Positions 46,771 through 54,617 of a stretch of 64,000 bases of DNA are shown one piece after another (positions within the stretch are counted from its first letter, which is position 1; every line of letters starts with the position of its first letter). The DNA comes from Streptomyces sp. CMB-StM0423. Its GTDB lineage: Bacteria > Actinomycetota > Actinomycetes > Streptomycetales > Streptomycetaceae. Location: the NCBI RefSeq assembly GCF_002847285.1, contig NZ_CP025407.1, positions 620,001 through 684,000 of the forward strand. Direction: 5' to 3'. The notes beneath the pieces were generated by a model, which was given only the letters and a program-made list of their open reading frames with translations, ran no database searches and was not told the origin of the DNA. A program made the position numbers and the translations under genes.

Positions 46771-46917
46771 GAAGGGACCTGCCGACTGCGCCGACCGCGC
46801 TCACGCCCCCACCGCGGTCCGGTCGCACGGCAGTTGGCGACTCCACGAACCCGGCGGCCGACCACCGCCGGGAGGGGGCACATCCTCGACCGCGTACGAA
46901 CCTCCGAGGAGCGCATC

Positions 46918-47166
46918 GTGAGCAGCAGACTGGGCCTCGGCCTGGGGCACGAACGCCATCCGTTACTGGGCAAGCTGGTGCTGGACCGTACCTCCGGCCG
47001 CACCGGCGTGCTCCGCGCCATCTGCCCCGAGCCCGAGACCCACACGGTGTGGTCCACGCCCGTCCTGCGCCAGGTCGCCGGCCCCCGGATGGCCTGGCTG
47101 GTCCCGGTGGGGGGCGGCGTGGAGTGGACGACGACGCCGGAGGCCATCGAGGAGGCGACCGCCTGA
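46918..47166 (+). CDS. Small hypothetical protein divergent from XRE/DUF397
   Basis: An 82-residue protein starting at GTG 46918 after GAGGAG. Recognisable stretches are LGLGLGHERHPLLGKLVLDR, VLRAICPEPETHTVWSTPVL and WLVPVGGGVEWTTTPEAIEE. The beta-rich look and a Trp-containing C-terminus resemble small proteins that sit next to XRE-DUF5753 genes in streptomycetes, but no function is known. A hairpin terminator follows. Confidence 0.7.
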   Translation: MSSRLGLGLGHERHPLLGKLVLDRTSGRTGVLRAICPEPETHTVWSTPVLRQVAGPRMAWLVPVGGGVEWTTTPEAIEEATA

Positions 47167-47193
47167 GTGCGAACCCGGGGAGGAGCGCCGGTC

Positions 47194-47227
47194 GGACTCG
47201 GCCGCGCCTGGCGGCGCGGCTGAGTCC
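47194..47227. terminator. Bidirectional hairpin terminator
   Basis: GGACTC-G-GCCGCGCC and GGCGCGGC-T-GAGTCC pair around a 4-base loop, between the convergent small gene (stop 47166) and rhamnose mutarotase gene (stop 47269). Confidence 0.55.
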
Positions 47228-47268
47228 ACCGTGCGGCCGAGTCCGCTTTCGCCTCGGTGCGGGAGGGC

Positions 47269-47580
47269 TCAGAGTTCCCAGACGACGGGGAGGCCCGCGC
47301 TGCTGCCCTCGTCGGTGTAGTCGTGGACCACGTCCAGGAGTTCGGCCATGCGGGCCTGCCAGGCGACGTTCACCGGAAGGTGTTCCAGCTCGGCGAGGAG
47401 GCGGGCGTAGTCCTCGCACTCGATGACGTGGAAGAGGTCGGTGCCGCTGCGCCAGATGGTCCAGGAGGTGGCGCCGGAGCCGCGGATGGCCGCCGTCAGC
47501 TCCCCGGGGACCTCGCGGTGGGCGGCCTCGTACTCCTCGATGCGGTCGGCGCGGACCTGCGTGCGCAGCGCGATCCTCAT
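47269..47580 (-). CDS. rhaM: L-rhamnose mutarotase
   Basis: A 103-residue dimeric beta-barrel mutarotase of the DUF718/RhaM family, which interconverts alpha and beta anomers of L-rhamnose or L-fucose. RADRIEEYEAAHREVPGEL, SWTIWRSGTDLFHVIECEDY and WQARMAELLDVVHDY match the family. Its ATG overlaps the stop of the SDR gene (ATGA), making a two-gene deoxy-sugar unit. Confidence 0.9.
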   Translation of the reverse strand: MRIALRTQVRADRIEEYEAAHREVPGELTAAIRGSGATSWTIWRSGTDLFHVIECEDYARLLAELEHLPVNVAWQARMAELLDVVHDYTDEGSSAGLPVVWEL

Positions 47581-48338
47581 TTGCCGGGCTCCGGGGCGCG
47601 CAGGCGCAGGCCCTGCATGCCCCCGTCGACGGCCAGGGCGGTGCCGGTGACGGAGCCCGCGGCGGGGCTCGCCAGGTAGGCGATGGCGGCGGCGACTTCG
47701 TCGGCGGTGACCAGGCGGCCCATCGGCTGGCGGGCGTGGAGCGCGGTGCGCTCCGCGGCCGGGTCGGGGGCCTGGTCCAGGAGCCGGCCGATCCACGGGG
47801 TGTCCGCCGTGCCGGGGTTCACGCAGTTGACCCGGATGCCCTCGCGTACGTGGTCGGCGGCCATCGCCAGCGTCAGGGACTGCACGGCGCCCTTGGTGGC
47901 GGAGTACAGCGCGCGCTGCGGGAGGCCGGCGGTGGCGGCCACGGAGCAGGTGTTGACGATCGCGGGGTGCGCGGAGCGGCGCAGGTGGCGCAGGGCGGCG
48001 CGGGTGGTGCGGACGACGCCCAGCAGGTTGACGTCCAGCACGCGGTGCCACTCGGCGTCGTCGTTGTCCTCGACGGTGCCGGCGGCGCCGATGCCGGCGT
48101 TGTTCACCAGGACGTCGATGCCGCGCAGCGCGCCGGCCGCGTCGCTGACCGCGGCGGTGACGGAGGCGTCGTCGGAGACGTCCGCGCGGTAGCCGCGCAG
48201 GGGTGGGGGTACGTCGCCGGGGTGGAGGTCGAGGACGGCGACCTGGGCGCCGCGCTCGGCGAGCAGCAGCGCGGTGGCCAGCCCGATCCCCGAAGCCCCG
48301 CCGGTCACCACGGCCTTGAGCCCGTCGAAGTCCTTCAT
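47577..48338 (-). CDS. SDR dehydrogenase, probable deoxy-sugar (rhamnose/fucose) type
   Basis: A 253-residue short-chain dehydrogenase. TGGASGIG near residue 14 binds NAD(P), VNNAGIGAAG is near 85, and the catalytic residues are in NTCSVAATAGLPQRALYSAT plus K (near 135-153). NCVNPGTADTPWIGRLL near 180 and VTADEVAAAIAYLASPAAGS near 215 are typical of bacterial sugar dehydrogenases. Coupling to RhaM suggests it oxidises L-rhamnose or L-fucose to the lactone. ATG 48338 is preferred to 48359 because GGAGG lies 10 bp upstream. Confidence 0.88.
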   Translation of the reverse strand: MKDFDGLKAVVTGGASGIGLATALLLAERGAQVAVLDLHPGDVPPPLRGYRADVSDDASVTAAVSDAAGALRGIDVLVNNAGIGAAGTVEDNDDAEWHRVLDVNLLGVVRTTRAALRHLRRSAHPAIVNTCSVAATAGLPQRALYSATKGAVQSLTLAMAADHVREGIRVNCVNPGTADTPWIGRLLDQAPDPAAERTALHARQPMGRLVTADEVAAAIAYLASPAAGSVTGTALAVDGGMQGLRLRAPEPGK

Positions 48339-48419
48339 CCTGGAATGGCCTCCTGTCATCCGACGATTGTCCCGGCGGACGCGAGCCCGTCAGGCGCGGC
48401 GCACACGAACACGTGGCAC

Positions 48420-48440
48420 GATCTGCATATTTACCAGATC
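48420..48440. promoter_or_regulatory. Inverted repeat upstream of rhamnose unit
   Basis: GATCTG (48420-48425) and CAGATC (48435-48440) flank a 9-bp AT-rich spacer, about 80 bp upstream of the SDR start. It is the most AT-rich point of the gap and a plausible operator; the cognate regulator is not in the window. Confidence 0.4.
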
Positions 48441-48514
48441 AGTAGACGTCTGCGACACCCCGCGGAGCGAAGATCCGCCCACCCGGCACAAATTGATCGG
48501 ATCTCTGGCGGCGG

Positions 48515-49096
48515 CTAAGACGGCGCGCCCACGGACTTCCGCAGGGTGTAGAGGCACAGGCTGAGCGCGTTGTGCTTGGTGTCACCGCCGCGCTTGCGCT
48601 GCCACGCGACGTACAGCAGCGACCAGAGGATCTGGACGATCCAGTCGGTGTCCAGCCGGCCGTCCAGCGTGCCTTCCTCGCGGCCGCGGTCGACGAGCCT
48701 GGCCAGCGCCTGGTCCGCCTCCGTCTCCTCGTCCCAGTCGTCCCAGTTCCACGTCCCGGCCAGCGAGTCGTCGAAGGCGATCGCCAGGCTCTCGCCCAGC
48801 TCGAAGTACTCCTGGCAGATCCGCTCCAGCGCGGTGAGCGCGGGGCCGTCGTCGGGGCGGGCGCGGTCGGTCGCGGCGGCGATCTTGTCGAGGACGTCCG
48901 TGCCGATGGCGGCGACCAGGTCGGAGCGCTCGGCGAAGTAGCGGTGCACCGTGGTGCGCCCGACGCCCGCCGCCGCCGCCACGTCGGCCAGCGAGGCCGT
49001 CGGGTTCTGGGCGAGCACGGCGGTGCCGGCGTCGAGGATGGCGCGCCGTGTCCTGGCCCGCGCGCCGGTGCTGCTCACTGCGGTGTCCATGCCCAT
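48515..49096 (-). CDS. TetR-family transcriptional regulator
   Basis: A 193-residue TetR regulator. The helix-turn-helix is LADVAAAAGVGRTTVHRYFA near residue 36. The ligand domain has a Trp/Asp-rich motif (GTWNWDDWDEETEADQALA). It is divergent from the ABC exporter gene at 49165; the 68-bp gap holds tandem repeats and a palindrome that are likely its operator. Probably represses the exporter until a drug or toxic metabolite is bound. Confidence 0.93.
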   Translation of the reverse strand: MGMDTAVSSTGARARTRRAILDAGTAVLAQNPTASLADVAAAAGVGRTTVHRYFAERSDLVAAIGTDVLDKIAAATDRARPDDGPALTALERICQEYFELGESLAIAFDDSLAGTWNWDDWDEETEADQALARLVDRGREEGTLDGRLDTDWIVQILWSLLYVAWQRKRGGDTKHNALSLCLYTLRKSVGAPS

Positions 49097-49113
49097 ACCG
49101 TACCGCCACCCCC

Positions 49114-49153
49114 AGAATGGAACTCGTTTGACGAGAATGGAACATCGATGTTC
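49114..49153. promoter_or_regulatory. TetR/exporter operator-promoter region
   Basis: Two direct copies of AGAATGGAAC (49114-49123, 49134-49143) are 20 bp apart, two helix turns, and the second runs into a perfect 14-bp palindrome GAACATCGATGTTC (49140-49153). TTGACG (49128-49133) is a good -35 box, placing transcription start near ATG 49165, so the exporter message is probably leaderless. Confidence 0.6.
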
Positions 49154-49164
49154 TACTGCCGTGC

Positions 49165-51072
49165 ATGAGTGTTCCGGAAAGCGTGCGCATCCTCTGGTCG
49201 TTCGCCAGGCCCCACCGGCGGGTGCTGGCGCTCGGACTGCTGCTGGCCCTGGCCGGCTCCGCTCTCGGCCTCGCGTCCCCGATGGTGACGAAGTGGGTGC
49301 TGGACTCCCTCGCCGACGACGCCTCGCTCGCCGGCCCGGTCGTCACGCTGCTGGTGCTGATGGTCGTCGGCGCGGTGCTCGGGCACCGGCAGTGGGTGCT
49401 GCTCGGCGCCGTCGGCGAGCGCGTGGTGCTGGAGGCGCGCGAGTCGATGGTGCGCCGCTTCTTCCGGGCCACGGTGCCGGGCGTGACCGCCCGGCCGCCC
49501 GGCGAGCTGGTCTCCCGCGCCGTCTCGGACACGACGCTGCTGCACTCGTCGGCCTCGGGCGCGATCGTCGGCCTGGTCAACGGCGTGGTCATGCTGGTCG
49601 GCACGCTGGCGATGATGGCCCTGCTGGACCTCGTGCTGCTCGCGACCACGGTCGCGTCGGTGATCGTCGTCGTGGTCCTCTTCGCCACCCTGATGCCCGG
49701 CATCGCGCGGGCGGAGGAGCAGGCGCAGGAGCACGTCGGCAGGCTCGGCGGGCGGCTCGAAGGCGCGCTGCGCGCGGTGCGCACGGTCAAGGCCAGCGGC
49801 GCCGAGGAGCGCCAGGCCGACCGGATAGCACAGGAGGCCAGGTCCGCGGCCGACCACGGGCTCAAGGCGATCCGGCTGGAGGCGGCGGTCTGGGTGATCG
49901 CCTGGACGGGCATCGAGCTGGCGATCATCCTGATCCTCGGCATCGGCGCCTGGCGCGTGGACGCCGGGTCCCTGGAGGTCTCCGGGCTCATCGCCTTCCT
50001 CCTCTACGCCTTCGGGCTGATGGGTCCCGTGACGGAGCTGAGCGAGCACACCTCGGAGCTGCAGTCGGGGATCGCCGCGGCCAAACGCATCCGCGCGGTG
50101 GACGAGCTGGCCACCGAGGAGGAGTCGGCGGGTACGGCGGCGGATGCGCCGGCGAAGCAGGCCGCCGCGCCCCGCGGCGCGGCGGACGAACGGGCGGGCG
50201 CGCAGGACGAACAGCGAGGCGCGCGGCCGGGCGGCCCCGCGTACGGCGGGTCCGGCGGCGGTGCCGTGCTCGAACTGCGGGGCGTCACCGCCGCGTACGG
50301 GCCGGGCGTCGAACCCGCGGTGCGCGGCATCGACCTCGCCGTGCCGCGCCGCGGGCACCTCGCCATCGTCGGCCCCTCCGGCGCCGGCAAGACGACGCTC
50401 CTGTCACTGATCCTGCGCTTCCTGGAGCCCCAGGAGGGCGAACTCGCGCTGGACGGGCGGCCGTACCGCGAGCTGAGCCACGCCGCGATCCGCTCCCGGC
50501 TGGCGTACGTGGAGCAGGACACCCCGGTCGTCCCTGGCACCATCCGGGACAACCTGCTGTTCTCCCGCCCCGACGCCGGGGAGGAGGACCTGCGCCGCGT
50601 GCTGCGCGACGTGCGGCTGGCCGAGAAGGTCGACGGCCTCGACGACGGGCTGGACACCGAGCTGTCCGCCACCGCCGTCTCCGGCGGCGAGCGACAGCGC
50701 ATCGCGCTGGCCCGCGCGCTGCTGCGCGAGCCCGACGTGCTGCTGCTGGACGAGGCCACGGCCCAGCTCGACGCGCTCACCGAGGCCGCGGTCCACGAGT
50801 GCATACGCACCCGGGCGCGGACCGGCGCCGTCGTCACGATCGCCCACCGGCTGTCGACCGTGATCGACGCGGACACCATCGTGGTGATGGAGTCCGGCCG
50901 GATCCGCGCCCGCGGCACACACGGCGAACTGCTCGACGCCGACGTGCTCTACCGCGACCTGGTGGAGGCGCTGCGGATCACCTCGGCGGGATCGGGGGCC
51001 GCTGCGCCCGCCGGTCACGCAGCGGCCCCCGTCACCGTCGCCGCCCCCGGTGCGCCTCAGCGCACCGGGTAG
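49165..51072 (+). CDS. ABC exporter (fused membrane and ATPase domains)
   Basis: A 635-residue type IV ABC exporter half-transporter. Six membrane segments occupy about residues 20-300 (LALGLLLALAGSALGLASPM first). After an Ala/Gly/Arg-rich linker the ATPase begins near 360: Walker A GPSGAGKTT near 406, signature VSGGERQRIALARALL near 510, Walker B DVLLLDEATAQLDA near 530 and the H-loop IAHRLSTV near 565. Probably homodimeric, expelling a lipophilic compound; controlled by the divergent TetR. The linker has no ribosome-site-dependent start issue: ATG 49165 is at the inferred transcript start. Its 3' end overlaps the convergent S8 peptidase gene by 16 bp. Confidence 0.93.
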   Translation: MSVPESVRILWSFARPHRRVLALGLLLALAGSALGLASPMVTKWVLDSLADDASLAGPVVTLLVLMVVGAVLGHRQWVLLGAVGERVVLEARESMVRRFFRATVPGVTARPPGELVSRAVSDTTLLHSSASGAIVGLVNGVVMLVGTLAMMALLDLVLLATTVASVIVVVVLFATLMPGIARAEEQAQEHVGRLGGRLEGALRAVRTVKASGAEERQADRIAQEARSAADHGLKAIRLEAAVWVIAWTGIELAIILILGIGAWRVDAGSLEVSGLIAFLLYAFGLMGPVTELSEHTSELQSGIAAAKRIRAVDELATEEESAGTAADAPAKQAAAPRGAADERAGAQDEQRGARPGGPAYGGSGGGAVLELRGVTAAYGPGVEPAVRGIDLAVPRRGHLAIVGPSGAGKTTLLSLILRFLEPQEGELALDGRPYRELSHAAIRSRLAYVEQDTPVVPGTIRDNLLFSRPDAGEEDLRRVLRDVRLAEKVDGLDDGLDTELSATAVSGGERQRIALARALLREPDVLLLDEATAQLDALTEAAVHECIRTRARTGAVVTIAHRLSTVIDADTIVVMESGRIRARGTHGELLDADVLYRDLVEALRITSAGSGAAAPAGHAAAPVTVAAPGAPQRTG

Positions 51073-54000
51073 GCGTCGACGATGGTCTGGTCGACGGTCC
51101 GGCCCTCGGCGGCCGAGCCCTCGACGCGTACGGAGACGGAGTCACCCGCGCGCGGCCGCACCCCGGGCGCCGTGGCCAGCACGGACCCGTCAGATATGGG
51201 CACGACCAGCATGCGGTGCCAGCGGCCGCCGGAGTCGGTGGACACCCACATCCGCAGCGCGCCCTTCTCCTCCCGCATGTCGCTCGGGGTCTCGGAGGAC
51301 ACCAGCCGGGCCCCGAGCATCAGCGGGATACCGGCGCGCAGCGTGCCGTCGTCGCGGGTCGGCGGCCGGTGGTCGACGGTGAGCAGCCGCGGCTTGACGG
51401 CCGGCCCGCCGGGCGCGGGGCCGCGGGACGGGAAGGTCCAACTGGTCTCCGTACGGCTGCCGAGCGGCAGCCGCGCGGTGTCCGGGCGCGCCGTGTGCTC
51501 CAGGCGGTACGTCGCGGGCCCGGACGGCACGTCGAAGTACGAGCTGCCCGGCTGACGCGGCTGCACCTCGGTGCCGTCGCGGTACAGCCGCAGCCTCTGC
51601 TCGCCGAACACGCCGGTCGGCTCCTGCCCGCTGTGCTCGCCGTCGCTGAGGTCCACGGGCACGCTGAGGCTGCCGTCGTAGTGGTTGCCGGCGACCACGG
51701 CCGGTGCCGGCCCGCGGAACCACACGGGCTCGCCCCGCTCCCCGCGTTCGTACGCTCCCGTCGGCCCGCACATCGAGAAGCCGCCCGCGGACGGCGCGCG
51801 CACACAGTGGTGCCAGCGCACCTCCGGTCCCGCGGTGACCAGTTCCGTCCTGCGCCGCGGCACGTCCAGCGGCTCGCTCATCGCGTAGGCGGCATGGATC
51901 CGGTCGGTGTAGGCGAAGCGCGTCTCGGCGTACGTGTCGGAACTCCCGTGCAGCGAGCGGTAGTCGGACGTCATCCGGGCGAGGTCGCGGGCCTCGGCGC
52001 GGGAGACGTCGTAGACCGGCGGGTCGGCGACCTTCTCGCCGCCGAGCACCAGCTCGTAGGCGTCCGCCTGCCGGCCGTGCGCCGGACCCGTCGCGTCCAG
52101 CCGCCAGCGGGTCTCGAACGCCACGGTGCCGCTCCTGACCCCGCCGGTCGGCTGCAGGAACACCCGGCCCTCGGTGACCTCTTCGCCGTCGGCGTAGATG
52201 CCGTCGCCGATACCCGTGCCCCGCTTGGCGTCACCGCGCTGGTAGTGGACGGAGACGTGCTCGACCTCGGTCTGCGCGCCCTCGACCCGCGCCGGCCGCA
52301 GTTGCTTGGCCCTGCGCGCGTCGATGGTGTACTCCATGTCCCGGTCGAGCATGACCTCGGGTGAGCCGGCGAACGCGACCGTGGCCGGGGAGCCGTCGCG
52401 CGCCGGGGTCTCGACCTTCGCCATCACGCTGAGCGAGCCGGGCAGCATCCGGGCGGTGCCCCGGCCGTTCTCGTCCAGGTGCACGGTCTGGGAGCCGCCG
52501 CCGCTGACGGGGCGGTAGTCGTCCATGTTGGCGAGGTACACGGTGCCGCCCGCCCAGGGCTCGCCGTCGCGGTCGAGCACGGTCAGCCGGATGTCGTGCC
52601 TGGGCGCTTCGAGGTAGGCGTTGAACGGCAGGGTGACGGTGTCGCGGCCGTCGCGCTCCACCACGACCCCGCCGGCGTAGACGCGCGGCGGCGCCGCGCC
52701 GGGGTCGAGCCTGGCCGTGATCGTCTGCTTCTCCCCCGGCGCCACGGTGACCTGTGCCGGGCTGACGGTCAGGAGGTCGTCGGGGGCGTCGTCGCCGTAG
52801 ACGTCGCGGGCGTTGTCGGAGAGGTCCAGGCGCTCGGGCTCGGTGCCGTTGTTGGTGACGGAGAACTCGACGGTGCGCGGCTCGCTGCCGCCGGGGTAGC
52901 GGAGGTAGCCGAAGTCGACGTTGCCGCGGTCGAATTCGAGGGTGTCGGAGACGGCGCCCGGCACGTCGAGCATGCCGGCCCCCGCGTACTGCGACTGCGT
53001 CTTGTCCGCCTCCCCGTCCGCGGTGGTCATGAGCGCGGTCTTCACCCGCTCCCAGCTCCAGCCGGGGTGCTTCTCCAGCAGCAGCGCGGCGGCGCCCGCG
53101 ACATGCGGCGCGGCCTGCGAGGTGCCGTTCATCATCGTGTACGGATCAGCCGTGCCGCCGCCGGAGCGGGCGCCGGTGATGCCGGTGCCGGGCGCGATCA
53201 GGTCGGGCTTGGCGCGGAACGTGGCGCGCGTCGGCCCGACGCTGGAGTAGAACGCCGTCTTGCCGCTCTCCACCGCGGCGCCGACCGTCAGCGCGCTGCG
53301 CGCGATGCCCGGCGACTGGATGGTGCCGCCGAACGGGCCCATGTTGCCCGCCGCCGCGACGAAGAGGGTGCCGGTGTCGGCGGTGAGGGCGTCCAGTGCG
53401 AGGGCGACCGGGTCGTCGCCGTCCCCCGGCTGCGCGCCGAGGCTGAGGTTCGCCACCTCGGCGCCCTGCCCGGTGGCCCACTCCATGCCCGCGATGACCC
53501 AGGACGACTGCCCCCGGCCCTCGTCGTCCAGTACCCGGGCGTTGAGCAGCCGGGCGCCGTGGGCGACGCCGCGCCGGGCGCCGTCCGCCGCCGCGCCGGT
53601 GCCGGCGACGATCGAGGCCACGTGCGTGCCGTGGCCGTCGGGGTCGCCGGTGGTGCCGCTGCCGGTGAAGTCCTCGGCGGCGGCGACCTGTCCGCGCAGG
53701 TCGGGGTGGTCGGCGTCGATGCCGGTGTCGAGCACCGCGACGTCCACGCCGGCGCCGCTCAGGCCGCTCCCCCACGCCTCGGGGGCGCCGATCATGCCGA
53801 GGTTCCAGTCGAGTTCCGCGGCCCGGACCTCGCGGTCGAGCCACACCTTCGTCACCCCGGCCGCGGCCCGGGGGCCTTCGGGCGCGGTGAGCCGTTCGGC
53901 GAAGCCGGCGGCGGCGTCCTTGGGCACGTCGACGGCGGTGGCGCCGATGCTGGGCAGCCGGCGGCTGCCGGCCGCCGCGTCGAGCGCGGCCAGCGGGCGC

Positions 54001-54488
54001 GGGCCGCGGACGATCAGCGGGAGGGTGCCGGTGGCGGCGTCGTCGTAGTCCATCGCGGCCAGGGCGGTGACGTTGAACAGCTCGATGTCCAGGACGCCGG
54101 GCACCAGCCGGGCCACGGCGTCGGGGATGACGTACACGTCGCGTCCCTCGTGCAGGGTCGTGAACGACGTGCTCCCCCCGGTGCCTTCCGCGGGGGTCAC
54201 GGAGACGGTCGGCCGGCCGTCGGCGACGGCGCCGAGGGTGACGGTGTCGCCCGTCACGAGGGTGATCTCGGTACCCGGTTCCGCCGCCGCGGCGCGCGCG
54301 TCCGGGCCGGACGGCGTGGCGGCGGAGGCGCCCGGGGCGGCGGTGGTTGCGGTGGCGAATGCCGCCGGGTGTGACACTGACGATTCCGGCAGCGCTGTGG
54401 CTAGAGAAGGCACGGAGGCCAGCAACGAGGCGAGGCAGCCGAGCACGGCGGCGCGGACGGGCAGGTAACGCCGGGGCGAACGATGCAT
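51057..54488 (-). CDS. Giant secreted subtilisin-like S8 peptidase (1)
   Basis: An 1143-residue secreted serine peptidase. Signal peptide about residues 1-32 (VRAAVLGCLASLLASVPSLA), a propeptide with EITLVTGDTVTLG near 72, then the catalytic domain with Asp in VAVLDTGIDADHPDL near 250, His in DGHGTHVASIVAG near 285 and Ser in NGTSQAAPHVAGAAALL near 455. The last 600 residues are beta-rich extensions, including FSVTNNGTEPERLDLS and a carboxypeptidase-regulatory-like part. ATG 54488 is the start; a CGGGTT-GT-AACCCG repeat and a GGCGAC-TT-GTCGCC repeat lie just upstream, facing the divergent regulator gene. Expected to be an extracellular protease; substrate unknown. Confidence 0.92.
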   Translation of the reverse strand: MHRSPRRYLPVRAAVLGCLASLLASVPSLATALPESSVSHPAAFATATTAAPGASAATPSGPDARAAAAEPGTEITLVTGDTVTLGAVADGRPTVSVTPAEGTGGSTSFTTLHEGRDVYVIPDAVARLVPGVLDIELFNVTALAAMDYDDAATGTLPLIVRGPRPLAALDAAAGSRRLPSIGATAVDVPKDAAAGFAERLTAPEGPRAAAGVTKVWLDREVRAAELDWNLGMIGAPEAWGSGLSGAGVDVAVLDTGIDADHPDLRGQVAAAEDFTGSGTTGDPDGHGTHVASIVAGTGAAADGARRGVAHGARLLNARVLDDEGRGQSSWVIAGMEWATGQGAEVANLSLGAQPGDGDDPVALALDALTADTGTLFVAAAGNMGPFGGTIQSPGIARSALTVGAAVESGKTAFYSSVGPTRATFRAKPDLIAPGTGITGARSGGGTADPYTMMNGTSQAAPHVAGAAALLLEKHPGWSWERVKTALMTTADGEADKTQSQYAGAGMLDVPGAVSDTLEFDRGNVDFGYLRYPGGSEPRTVEFSVTNNGTEPERLDLSDNARDVYGDDAPDDLLTVSPAQVTVAPGEKQTITARLDPGAAPPRVYAGGVVVERDGRDTVTLPFNAYLEAPRHDIRLTVLDRDGEPWAGGTVYLANMDDYRPVSGGGSQTVHLDENGRGTARMLPGSLSVMAKVETPARDGSPATVAFAGSPEVMLDRDMEYTIDARRAKQLRPARVEGAQTEVEHVSVHYQRGDAKRGTGIGDGIYADGEEVTEGRVFLQPTGGVRSGTVAFETRWRLDATGPAHGRQADAYELVLGGEKVADPPVYDVSRAEARDLARMTSDYRSLHGSSDTYAETRFAYTDRIHAAYAMSEPLDVPRRRTELVTAGPEVRWHHCVRAPSAGGFSMCGPTGAYERGERGEPVWFRGPAPAVVAGNHYDGSLSVPVDLSDGEHSGQEPTGVFGEQRLRLYRDGTEVQPRQPGSSYFDVPSGPATYRLEHTARPDTARLPLGSRTETSWTFPSRGPAPGGPAVKPRLLTVDHRPPTRDDGTLRAGIPLMLGARLVSSETPSDMREEKGALRMWVSTDSGGRWHRMLVVPISDGSVLATAPGVRPRAGDSVSVRVEGSAAEGRTVDQTIVDAYPVR

Positions 54489-54492
54489 GACT

Positions 54493-54506
54493 CGGGTTGT
54501 AACCCG
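54493..54506. promoter_or_regulatory. Inverted repeat CGGGTT-GT-AACCCG
   Basis: Perfect 6-bp arms with a 2-bp spacer, 5 bp upstream of the first S8 peptidase start. It may be a leader hairpin or a second operator. Confidence 0.35.
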
Positions 54507-54537
54507 CTCGTCCGGCGCCAAGGAAGCGGTTTCCGTT

Positions 54538-54551
54538 GGCGACTTGTCGCC
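54538..54551. promoter_or_regulatory. Shared operator candidate GGCGAC-TT-GTCGCC
   Basis: Perfect inverted repeat centred 56 bp upstream of the first S8 start and inside the divergent regulator promoter region. A near-identical repeat lies at about the same distance upstream of the second S8 gene. Confidence 0.6.
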
Positions 54552-54617
54552 ATGTCGGCCATTGGCCAGACAGGGCGTACGGCGACGGGGACCCGTGCGG
54601 AAGGAGCGTGAGAGACG

